A DNA stretch of 64,000 nt. Source: Kalaharituber pfeilii. Its lineage: Eukaryota > Ascomycota > Pezizomycetes > Pezizales > Pezizaceae. The position numbers and the translations under genes were made by a program. The stretch is from NCBI GenBank assembly GCA_015179045.1, contig WHUZ01000004.1, positions 1,426,001-1,490,000 of the forward strand. The letters run 5' to 3'. Below are positions 31,967 to 40,843 of this stretch, in pieces. Positions within the stretch are counted from its first letter, which is position 1. Every line of letters begins with the position of its first letter. The notes beneath the pieces are model-generated. The model saw nothing but the letters and a program-made list of their open reading frames with translations, was not told the DNA's origin and searched no databases.

Positions 31967-32620
31967 TTGGCCTTTGGAAACTGGAAGACTCCCCCCTGCA
32001 TTGACGGTCTGAAGTTTAGAGGGGGTAGAGTCAAATGCTTCCTGAGAGAAGACTTATGCACAGAGAAATCAGACAAGGCCAGGAGGTATCGGTATACGGA
32101 CTCCGAAGAATACTGCGTACACTTCCAGGTGGGCCAAGTCATAGAGTGGGTCCCAAAGCAGAGGAACCTCCCAGAATGGCTCAAGAGTTCACCGAGACGC
32201 AAAGAAGCAGAAGAGGTTGTCAATCTGAACGGAGGGTTCAAGCAGACATGCCAATGTTGTAAGATGATCGGGGACCATCACCCAGAAGGCAGCAGGGCCA
32301 AAGCCAAAGTACCCTTGATCAATAGGAAAATGGAAGAACAGCAAATCCGACCCCATAGGGCACCAGGGATAGACGAGGCTGCATATTAAGGATAGGATAC
32401 CAGAACGTAGGGGGGCAGTGCTTGGAACCGATATAGTACTGGAGGTGGTGGTGGACAGGGAATTAGGCATCATGTTCATAGGGGAGCGTGGAGAGCACCG
32501 GGAGGAGACACGACATTCCACCTGGCATACGTAACAGTCCAGACACTCGTGGAGAACAGAGGCATAGCGGCGTACGTAAGCAAAAGCATGATAGATAGAA
32601 TACGAGTGGAGGGCGGAAAC
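31967..32620 (+). mobile_element. Possible LINE 5' fragment (ORF1 end and endonuclease start)
   Basis: A 140-codon frame (31967-32389) ends in a Cys/His cluster (CQCCKMIGDHHPEG). Just after its stop another frame reads ILRIGYQNVGGQCLEP and, after a break, ENRGIAAYVSKSMIDRIRV. These resemble the opening and a conserved strand of LINE endonuclease domains. The GGCC repeat cuts it off at about 32616. I am not sure which LINE lineage it came from. Confidence 0.35.
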
Positions 32621-33645
32621 AGTGTTTCCAACGGGCCGGCCAGGCCAGGCCAAGGGTACAGCCTGGGCCGGCCTGGACCGTGAAAATCTAGGCCTGGGCC
32701 GGTCCAGGCCGCCTGAATGTTTCAGGCCGGTCCAGGCCGGTCCAGGCCATTCAGGCCAGTCCAGAAAAATACTGTCGCTATATACATGAGAGAATAAAGG
32801 ATAGTGAAATAAATACGCGCGGTATCTGAAAGAATAATAGGTGGCGAAATAAATACACCTGGAAAGAATGGGAGATGGTGAAATAAACTCATGCGATATT
32901 TGACCTCAATCGGAGTAATAGCTGGGCGAAATGAACACACGCCTGGCCCGGCCTGGACCGTCTGGACCGGTCTGGACCGCCTGGACTGTCTGAAACAGCC
33001 TGAATAGCATCAACCAATCAGTAACTGAATTTTGGCCTTTGATCATCAAGATCAGCGTATACCCTTAAATGACTACAACCAATTAGCAGCTGAAGAACTG
33101 CCTTGGCCACATATCTATATTTGTAGACAATGTAATATACGTAATAATTGACTGAATTGAGTAATTTCCATTATAATACAACCAGCACCACCGACTGTAC
33201 TTATACGTTGTAAGATTATCAGAATAGCCCTTAGACAGTTTTACAGAGCTTAGGTACTGTAGATGCGAAAACTGAGAGAGTGGAATTGAGAAGATATTGA
33301 CGGAGGGAGAATGTAGTTTACTCCGCTATGGTGTGAGAGGGATTACGCAGGTGCCCCACCTGTACTTAGATGATCAGAACGAGAACACAAAACACTGAAT
33401 ACAGAACACAGTAAAAAATGGACAGCATAGTGAACTGAACTCTTCAATGAAATAGCTACCTTAGCACACAGGCTCAAACTGGTGGTGCTCGTAGTGTTTG
33501 CGCAAACTGGTCTGCCTGAACCGGCCTGAATGGCCTGAATGGCCTGAATCAGCCTGCATGTTTCAGGCCGGTCCAGGCCGGTCCAGGCCATCAGAAGCTC
33601 CACCGGGGCCGCCCCAGGCGGTTTCAGGCCTGGCCGGTTGGGAAC
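32616..33645. repeat. GGCC-rich hAT-like repeat block
   Basis: The left end reads CAGTGTTTCCAACGGGCC, and the right end is the complement of CAGTGTTCCCAACCGGCC. GGCC-rich arms (32635-32765, 32940-33010, 33500-33640) surround about 480 bp of AT-rich sequence with no gene. The outer 8-bp flanks do not match, so it may be two elements or a recombinant. Confidence 0.5.
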
Positions 33646-33649
33646 ACTG

Positions 33650-35303
33650 GTTCATACTGTTCTGATCTTAACCAATGTCCTCCGAGCCTTCCTCTCCCCA
33701 CCTCGATAGTCCTCTCCAGGTATACTACCACCGAACTGGTCTTCTTCCCTTCTTCGACCAGTATGTTCTTCTTTCTCAGCCAGCGAATGCCCACTATCTT
33801 TCCTACCTTGTTGTCTGCCTCCAACCATTTCCGGACCTTGCATAAATCCTTTCTTAAGGCTACTACTCCGTGTACGACGATGTCGTGTGCGGTGGTGGTG
33901 GCATCGGGAGCGGTTGCAGAGGATATCTTGGGGGGCCGAGGGGGGGTGCTGGGTTTATTTGTAGGGCCTGGGGAGAGATCGGGGTTCCGTGAGTTGGTGG
34001 TAGCACGCGTGGTGCGTGCGGGAGCGTCGATTGGGGGGGGTGTCTGAGGTAATCTTCCTTGCCTCGTCGTCGCTCAACTGGCGCTTTATGGCATATGCGT
34101 CTTGGAGGTACGGCGTCTTGCTCTTGCACTTTCTGCTTCGGGTGGTGGGGGCGGCGGTCAGGGATGTCGCCACTGGGGGGGGAGGTCGATTTCTTCGTGC
34201 TCTCTGGGGCTGGCTCCTCCGAGAGCACGGTATGGATGGGGCTAAAGCCCCGTGTCGCAGGGATATCCTCCGCTGGTTCCATGTCTATGGTAGTGATGGG
34301 GCTGAGCCCCAGTGTAGGTGGTGGTGGTGGTGGTGTGGGCGATAGTGGGAGGCGGACGGTCGGCAAGTCTTACCTCGGGAATGTTCAAAGCTGGATGGAA
34401 GCTGACAAATGACATAGGTAGGATTTCGGGGATCAGATGGCTCATAAAACAAGCGACACTGAGGGAGAAAGGAAAGGTGACAAGCTCGGTAGTAGTATAC
34501 ACGAAGGACACAGTACATGTTGACCGGGTGAGACTTGGTGGGAGATGACTGAGAGCGACCCAGTATGAGTGGAGCAGAGGACGAAGATAGGCAAAAGAGA
34601 CGTTCCCTCGTTCATTTCCGCTTCACACTGGTTCCGGGGATTTTCTACTTTTGTTATCATTATCATTATTATTATTGGCATTCTCGCTTTCCCCTTCACA
34701 CATGAATTCCCGGGGATCTTACTTATTCTTAACTTTTCTTTCTCATGTAACTAAACATCGCCATAGCCCTTAGGGCGGCACGCGATTAATGATATTAAAA
34801 AAAAAAAAAAAAAAAAAAAATGTCGGCAAGTCTTGGCTCCATACGATCTCTAGGATCGGCTCCTGGTGTCGGCTCGGGGGGCCGTGCCGAAGAACATCTT
34901 CTGTCGCTTGTCTCCAGAGCAAACCTGGCTATAACGTCTTCCCAGTCGTAGCCTTTTGCGTGTAGTTCAATTGACAGGTCCGTCCGCCAGTCTCTCACCG
35001 GAGAGTGTCGGGCGGTGGGAGGAGGGGCAGTTTCTCGTCGTGGGGGAGGAGGGGGTTGCGCCCTTTTGGCGGCATTCTATTGGTGCTTGGCACGGGGTCG
35101 ATGTGTTGGCAACGACGGTGGTGAGCTGAAAAATTTCCTCGAAGTTTCACCCTGCGGGGGAAACTTGTGTGTTGTGGATTTGGAGAATAAAAATTAGATC
35201 AATAGACTCAGCGCGCTAAGAGCTTTCAATCTATGTAGGTTTTCGCTAGGGGGGGGACGTTGTGGTTGTGGAGTCGCTTCCAACTGGTTATGGTTGTGGT
35301 GCG
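33650..35303 (-). mobile_element. Near-full-length ORF1-only element, interrupted
   Basis: The second long copy of the element at 19071-20408. It has the same leader (35303 to about 35065, including GGAAGCGACTCCA), the start region DWRTDLSIELHAKGYDWE (34795-34998), and the C-terminal domain ending LGGHWLRSEQYEP (33624-33824). It is broken by frameshifts and by a plus-strand copy at 34372-34821. Its hairpin tail is missing; the GGCC repeat begins instead. Confidence 0.8.
34372..34821 (+). mobile_element. 5'-truncated ORF1-only element inserted in another copy
   Basis: Duplication GTCGGCAAGTCTT (34359-34371 and 34822-34834). It carries the ORF1 C-terminal domain (GIRWLIKQATL, TSSVVVYTKDT, VRLGGR) followed by a frame break, a 3' UTR and the hairpin ATCGC/GCGAT with poly(A). 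Confidence 0.88.
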
Positions 35304-35540
35304 TGTGATGGAAGGATTGAATTGCAGGGAATTCTGGCCCACCAGATATCGTTTAACAGGAAGGGAAGAAAGACTTTCTGTCATGAAAGATACTGTTCAA
35401 TCTTGACACTAATTGGTAATTCCTATGTTTTCAAAAATGTGGCCAAGACCTCAGATATACGAAAGACACGACAAAATCTGCAAGATCCGCCTCGCATTTC
35501 TGTACAAGGATATGCAAATTACTTTTAGGTTACCGGCAGT

Positions 35541-35611
35541 CATCTCCATAGCCCTTAGGGCGGCACGCGATCAATGATATTAAAAAAGAAAAAAAAAAAA
35601 AAAGAAATTGG
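35541..35611 (+). mobile_element. Lineage A hairpin-only insertion (71 bp)
   Basis: Duplication CCGGCAGT (35533-35540 and 35612-35619). The paralogous site near 27870 (CAGGCGGACCGCTTG) is uninterrupted. Confidence 0.85.
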
Positions 35612-35857
35612 CCGGCAGTCCGCTTGTTTCTTTCTCTTCTACCACACCAAAAATGTGCAAATGCTCTGTTTACGGCACAGAACCTTGGCGTTCTTCCTTC
35701 ATCAGACAACATACGTATTTCACGAGAAAAACAAAAAAAGGAATTCTCCAGCACCAAGGCTTCCTATGTGGTCACAGTCTATGGCCGTAGTTGGAGTAAT
35801 ACACGGGGACCTCAACTGAGGTAGTGAGAGAGAGTCTTGGGAGTGCGTGCCGCTTTC

Positions 35858-36625
35858 TCATTTCCATGGCGGCCTATGTGCTGGTGCTTTCCCCTTCCCT
35901 GCTGTCTCTTCTGAACTCTTCGGCTTCCTCTTCTCTCCCCCGCTACTACCACCCAGTTCTCCAGCAGCCGCAGCGCTCATCCCACAAGAACCACCTACTC
36001 TGTTCTCCCTCTCCGCCTTTCTCTCCTCCCACTCCCTGATCTCTCTTCTCTCCTCCCTCTCCGCCTTTCTCTCCTCCCACTCCCTGATCTCCCTTCTCTC
36101 TTCCCTCTTCGCCGTTCTCTCCTCCCTCTTCGCGTTAGCCTTTCTTTCCTCCCACTCCCTCACCTCCCTTCTCTCCTCCCTCTCTGCCACAATCTTTTTA
36201 GCTTCCCACTCCCTCTTCGCGCTCCTCGCCTCTCCCCTCTGCTTCAGCTTGAAAACTTCGAGGCCGATTTCTGAGCTTTTTGCGGCCTTCTTATCTTCGA
36301 AGATCATTTTTAGGCCATTGTTGTCTTGAAACCACACCTTGGCCAGTTCCCGGATCACCCAACCCACCGCAAGTACCAGGATGAATGGCAATGCACTCTT
36401 TCCTATCTCTTCCATCTTGCTAGCCTCTACGGGGTCACTGGACGCCTCTGGTAGGGCAGCGGCCTTGGCATAGTAGCTACAAAGACCTCAGGTTAGCCGG
36501 GATATTCAGAGATTTTTCGGCGGGGACGGTGCTAGTAAGTTGTCTCTGGATGTCACCTACCCAGGTCCTATCACGACGGCAAGTGTTACCGTGCAAATAA
36601 GAAATAAGTACTCAATTGGAGTCAT
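35858..36625 (-). CDS. Two-exon membrane protein with charged helical repeats, 227 residues
   Basis: Exon 1 (36625-36561) encodes MTPIEYLFLICTVTLAVVIG, a likely membrane segment or signal anchor. The intron 36560-36477 (84 nt) has a GTAGGT donor, a GCTAAC-type branch site and a TTTGTAG acceptor, and joins in frame to YYAKAAALPEASSD. Exon 2 has a second hydrophobic segment (SALPFILVLAVGWVI), then a region rich in Lys, Arg and Glu, with repeats of REERREIREWEERKAE that should form a single long helix or coiled coil, and a Gly/Ser/Lys-rich end. I recognise no family. The protein probably sits in a membrane with a long charged arm. The paralogue at 29113-29842 keeps the splice sites but is frameshifted. 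Confidence 0.75.
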
Positions 36626-36929
36626 AGTAGGCAGAGCTTCTCGCTGATTAAAAGGGAGTTGGGGATTATCCGTTGTTTGGCTTTTGCCAGTTAAATGCGG
36701 GGGATGAAGATGGATGGGGGGAGATAGCAAGGGGAGTGTATGCGTATGGGATGCTGCAGCTGCACAAGCAGTCTTCGTGTGCCCCGCAGAAGGGGCATTT
36801 GTTGGGAACCGCATTGCCTGAAACGGAACTGAAACCCGTGGACTACCCAAATAGGTCAGTAAGGGGACCTAGGAAGCATGATCCCCTTAGGAAGGGAACA
36901 CTTGCTGACTCGCTGGAAGGGAATACCGT

Positions 36930-37800
36930 GCAGACCTTGAAATCAATCGACAGGGGTTGCAATTGGCGGGATCTTCTCTTGTCAAAAACAGCATATAAGG
37001 GTAATTCGATCCAAATATCGTACGTCACGGTGCTTGCCGTTACTTCTCACGCAGTGAAATCTTTATGGTGCTTTTCCGGCAAGGCATCGTCCTGCTTATG
37101 TAGCGATGCTGGCAGAATCCGATACGCTGGGGGGGTAGGTAACTTGGGTTCTCAATTAACCTTCGGGCCCTCGGTAACAAGAAAGCGATGGAAACTTAAA
37201 TTACATTAAGTTCACACATCACCACTAACGTTTGAGATCAAATAGCGCTCACCACAGCGTTAGTTTCATGTCATTTTTATTTCAATTTATATTTTATGCG
37301 TCAAAGAATGCTTTGTGGCAGATGACTAGGGGCGGTATAGTGGTCTGAGTAAAGATCTCTCACGAGAAGTGTGTGATTACAGGGCTTGAAGAGGCGCACT
37401 CATTGGATCGATGTACAGCATTCTAAACCAGAGCCTAGCCTCGAGCCAGATTTGCGTTTGGTGCATTGGCTTAGAAGCTTTCCACATGCCTATGAAAGTA
37501 ACCGCTAAAGTGGTGGCCGAATACGCATAGATAGGCGTAGCCCTGAAGAGAGAACGAGAAATATCGTTGAATCTATGGAATAAAGAGTCGCAAGATGAGC
37601 ACATTTTTATACATAAGAGGCATCGCACATCATGGCCATGGAAATTACTATACAGGCAAGAATAACACATCAGGAAAGGTCTCGGAGTCAGCGGGAGCAT
37701 GGGCAGGAATTATGTTGCTGGGACGTGAGCAAAACGAAAAGGTTATAAGTGAACTATTTGGAATAGCAGCAACATGGAGCAACGGATGTAATGTTCTGAC
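36930..37800. other. Segment present only in copy 2 of the duplication
   Basis: Copy 1 jumps from TGGAAGGGAATTC to ATGGCAATGTGGG at about 30300, missing this stretch. A tRNA-like word at 37330-37370 does not fold well. Either a deletion in copy 1 or an insertion in copy 2. Confidence 0.55.
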
Positions 37801-37963
37801 AGTTCTTAACCTGATTCCTATGGCAATGTGGGAATCCTTGGCATACTCAGTCGTAAAGGGGATCTGTGAGATGGGAAGTGAGAATGAAGAATTGGGCCGG
37901 AGAAGGAGGATAGTTCTGTGGGTCCATACCTGTGACAGCACCTATAGACCTGACAAACCCTAA
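37595..37963 (+). CDS. Hypothetical open frame, 122 codons
   Basis: An ATG-initiated frame whose second half (from IPMAMWESLAYSVVKGICEM to RRRRIVLWVHTCDS) is also present in copy 1 of the duplication (30295-30430). A second frame downstream (37932-38123, FAVTAFCAAHAKTVSVLAAS) is also shared, though shortened in copy 1. They might be exons of one gene, but I found no convincing splice pair. No family recognised. Confidence 0.3.
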   Translation: MSTFLYIRGIAHHGHGNYYTGKNNTSGKVSESAGAWAGIMLLGREQNEKVISELFGIAATWSNGCNVLTVLNLIPMAMWESLAYSVVKGICEMGSENEELGRRRRIVLWVHTCDSTYRPDKP

Positions 37964-38276
37964 GCCCTTCGCAGTGACTGCCTTTTGCGCAGCGCACGCC
38001 AAGACAGTCTCAGTTTTAGCAGCGTCAGTTGACTCACTGCTTTCCCCACCTGCAGCTCCATCTTCAGCCCCCATTCCCAGCATTGAATACCTGTTGCGGT
38101 CGCATTTTAAGCCCCTCATTTAATATCAAATCGCTGCAATACTGCTGGTGTCTAGTTACTTTACAGCATGGTACCTGTTGCCGATGTAAGCGACCTGAAG
38201 GCAAGGGATCCTTTTCCAGCATTGTCCCCTCCGAACGAGCATTAACAATTCCGGCTGACCTGCTAAGGCTGTGCTT

Positions 38277-38690
38277 CTTCTTTTTTTTTTTTTCTTATCA
38301 TTACTCGTCCACCACCCTATGGATATCGGGAAATTACGTAGAAAAGAAAGAATAGGAAATAAAACAGACCAGAATGACGCCAACGTCGCAAACCTACCTC
38401 TCGATGCAGCTCATCAACTCCACCATGGCCCCCCCTCCCCTTCTCTTGCTGCTGGGGGCCTGTATATCGCCTCCAGCCTGCCTGATCACTTACTGTTCCA
38501 TACCCCGCATCTGTTGCATACTGTGTACCGCCGTCTCCGCCTCCTCTCCACACCATCTGCATCCCAGGCTGTCTGCCTCGCGTCTTTTATGTGTCCATGC
38601 CCTCAGGCCTTTTCCTCCTCCATGCTAAGACGGCAGCGATGGCCGAAGTCACCCCAGGGGTCAATACATCAACCTAGAGATATTGCCAAT
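38277..38690 (-). mobile_element. Old lineage A LINE fragment (copy 2 equivalent)
   Basis: Decayed hairpin at 38290-38340 and an antisense knuckle region. Collinear with 30771-31500. Confidence 0.7.
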
Positions 38691-38824
38691 ATGCTGCTGG
38701 GTACGGGAACTATCAAGTCGTATTGGTACTTCCTGAGTTAGGTAAATTTACGGGTTCAGGAGCATCATCATCAGAAGATGAAGTAAAGAGAAGGCCTGCA
38801 AACGTTTCGAAATTGAGCTCTGTG

Positions 38825-38893
38825 TTTTTTTTTTTTGTTTTTTTTTTTTTTTTAATATCAGTACTCGCGTGCCGCCCTATGGGCTAAGGCGAG
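38825..38893 (-). mobile_element. Lineage A hairpin-only insertion (69 bp)
   Basis: Flanks GAGCTCTGTG and GAGCTCTGGG (38815-38824, 38894-38903). The stem is CTCGC/GCGAG with GCCC/GGGC inside. Confidence 0.85.
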
Positions 38894-38903
38894 GAGCTCT
38901 GGG

Positions 38904-39429
38904 TTTTGAAAGAGAGGGGAGAGTAATGACATGAAGGTTGTAGGGCTGCGGCCTTGGAGCCACTGCAGCCTAATAGCATATATTTGGTGCGAGGTTTAGA
39001 GCAACCAGACTACGGCATAAACAGGAATGCTTGTTCTAGCTTGAAAGAGCTTAAGGTCAAGCACCGCTGGAGCAGTGGGAGCAGGCTCCTTAAGCAAAAC
39101 CTCGTTACCGTGACCTACCTCTATACGTTTATGGATCACAATGGCGCCTTATATATGTCTGAACGAAAGATGTTGCCTGCACCACTGAATAGACCGAACA
39201 CAAGGTATACAAGCATCAAGTCCCAGCTGATTGCGCGAACCCCGCTTTAGGATATTGCAGCTAGGCCTCAAGTACTCCTCGCGTCCATCAACAGCTGCGC
39301 ACGTGCAATCACTGTCAAGCAATAGACTCCGAATCACAGGTTCCACACACTTTGGCACTCCGTCCTTGTACTAAGCTGCACCCTTGCTACATCCAGACCC
39401 CATATATATACTGCCTCGCACTCCATCCA
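38904..39429. other. No gene seen
   Basis: One 98-codon frame (38954-39250) without recognisable similarity. Confidence 0.35.
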
Positions 39430-39491
39430 ATCGCCATAGCCCATAGGGCGGCAAGCGATTAATGATATAAAAAAAAAAAAAAAAAAAAAAA
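39430..39491 (+). mobile_element. Lineage A hairpin-only insertion (62 bp), textbook copy
   Basis: Perfect 14-bp duplication TCGCACTCCATCCA (39416-39429 and 39492-39505). The stem is ATCGC/GCGAT, inside it GCCC/GGGC, then TAATGATAT and poly(A). Confidence 0.92.
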
Positions 39492-39529
39492 TCGCACTCC
39501 ATCCATGTGTAGCTGCCGCTGACACTCGT

Positions 39530-40214
39530 CGAAACAGGGAATGGGAAGGCTGATGAGTGGGCAAAGAAAGGGACGGCGGTGGAAGGGAAAGAGGTGGCCA
39601 CCGGGAGTGGGGTGCGCCAGAGGATTAGGGCGTGGAGGAAGGAGAGGAGGGAGGTGGAAGGTTTCGGGAGGGGGAAAGTAATGGAGTGGAATAGGACAGC
39701 GGTGTCCAATTTCACAGCATTGCGACTGGAGAGAGGAAGATGCAGGGTGTGGTTAAAGAGGATGGGAGTGGCGGAATCGGAGAAGTGCAGCTGCGGGGAG
39801 GCCCAGACGGGGGCGCACCTAGCCTTCCAGTGCAGTCAGCAGAGGTTTCGCCCAGAAGGCTTTAGAGAATGGGGGGATATGGAGAAGAACTGGAAAAGGA
39901 CAGCAGAGAATGGGGATGAGTGGGATGAGTTGGAAAGGTTCTTCTCCGGGATCAGGTTCTAGGGCGCCGTGCGGTTTGCCGTCGGGAAGTTTGCTTGCCG
40001 GGGTGCGAAAGTGTGGAGAAGAGGGGAGGGGGGAGAGGGGGAGATATATAGTGGAGCCTCCCTGAGGTAGAAACCGGAAGGTCCGTCCGGAGGTTTCTGG
40101 AATCAGGTGGTAGAAGTAGATAGAAATTTCTTTGTTTGTTAAGCCTGTCTCCGGGTTTCGAGGGCTTGCCCAGGGACCCTGCCATGGCCACGTGCTACAA
40201 GCGGGGTTATGTGA

Positions 40215-40246
<32 letters not shown>
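39530..40246 (+). mobile_element. 5'-truncated lineage B LINE, 3' end
   Basis: Encodes the end of RNase H (GNGKADEWAKKGTAV) and the C-terminal knuckle (CSCGEAQTGAHLAFQC) in one open frame to 39962. A 3' UTR and the lineage B end follow (CCCTGCCATGG...GCGGGGTTATGTGA, poly(A)). This copy independently ties the B hairpin to the B LINE. Confidence 0.85.
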
Positions 40247-40289
40247 TTACTAATGATAGCATTCACAATGGCGTGCCGCAGCACACTTC

Positions 40290-40670
40290 CAACAAGAGAT
40301 GTCCACAGCACAAGGGACCCTGCATCTCCGCTCTATTCGCTGTTTCTCCAAATGGACTGGAACAAACCCTTGCACTAGCACTACTTCCCACCTTGCCGCC
40401 CTCAGCAGAGAGAGGATATTGGAAGAGAAGGATCGCCGAAACGGAAGATGAGGGTTGGATACCAGTGTACATGGATGGCAGCAGGAATTTTTTTTCTTAT
40501 ATCAGTACTCGCAAGGCCGCCATCCGGGCCATGGCGAGTGGCAGCAAGATTGCAGGGAAGGCAGCATTAGAGGTACATGGCTGTTCCTTTCATTGGATTC
40601 CGGAGAAAGGCAGAAGACACCGAGTGAGGGACCGACTCATGTATTTAAAGAGGTTTTCACTTGGAGACTT
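40290..40670 (+). mobile_element. LINE RNase H fragment
   Basis: An open frame encoding DEGWIPVYMDGSR, then, after a micro-insertion, KIAGKAALEVHGCSFHWIPE. The DGSR motif suggests an RNase H start. It lies next to the larger LINE but in the opposite orientation. Confidence 0.55.
40488..40538 (-). mobile_element. Lineage A hairpin-only insertion in an RNase H frame (51 bp)
   Basis: Flanks TGGCAGCAGGA and TGGCAGCAAGA (40476-40486, 40539-40549). The inner stem differs from other copies (GGCCCGGATGGCGGCC region). It happens not to introduce a stop, so the frame reads through it. Confidence 0.8.
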
Positions 40671-40676
40671 GAGAAG

Positions 40677-40713
<37 letters not shown>

Positions 40714-40843
40714 CACGTAACCCCGCATACAGGCTACCAGCCTATGGCAGGGACCCATATACCCGGGCCAGGTTTGAGACAACTAACTACGGAATCTACA
40801 TACACCCGTGAGCACCCAGTGCCCTCCGTCCCCCGGTCCCCGG

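Larger units (their letters stand above)
35310..38815. repeat. Segmental duplication, copy 2
   Basis: Paralogue of 27640-31640 (see there). By eye the identity is roughly 85-95 per cent in aligned parts. It carries one private hairpin insertion (35541-35611). Confidence 0.88.

Noticed and set aside
37330..37385. tRNA-like sequence with a CTCAC loop
   Set aside because: The anticodon stem and acceptor stem do not pair properly, and there is no T arm consensus.
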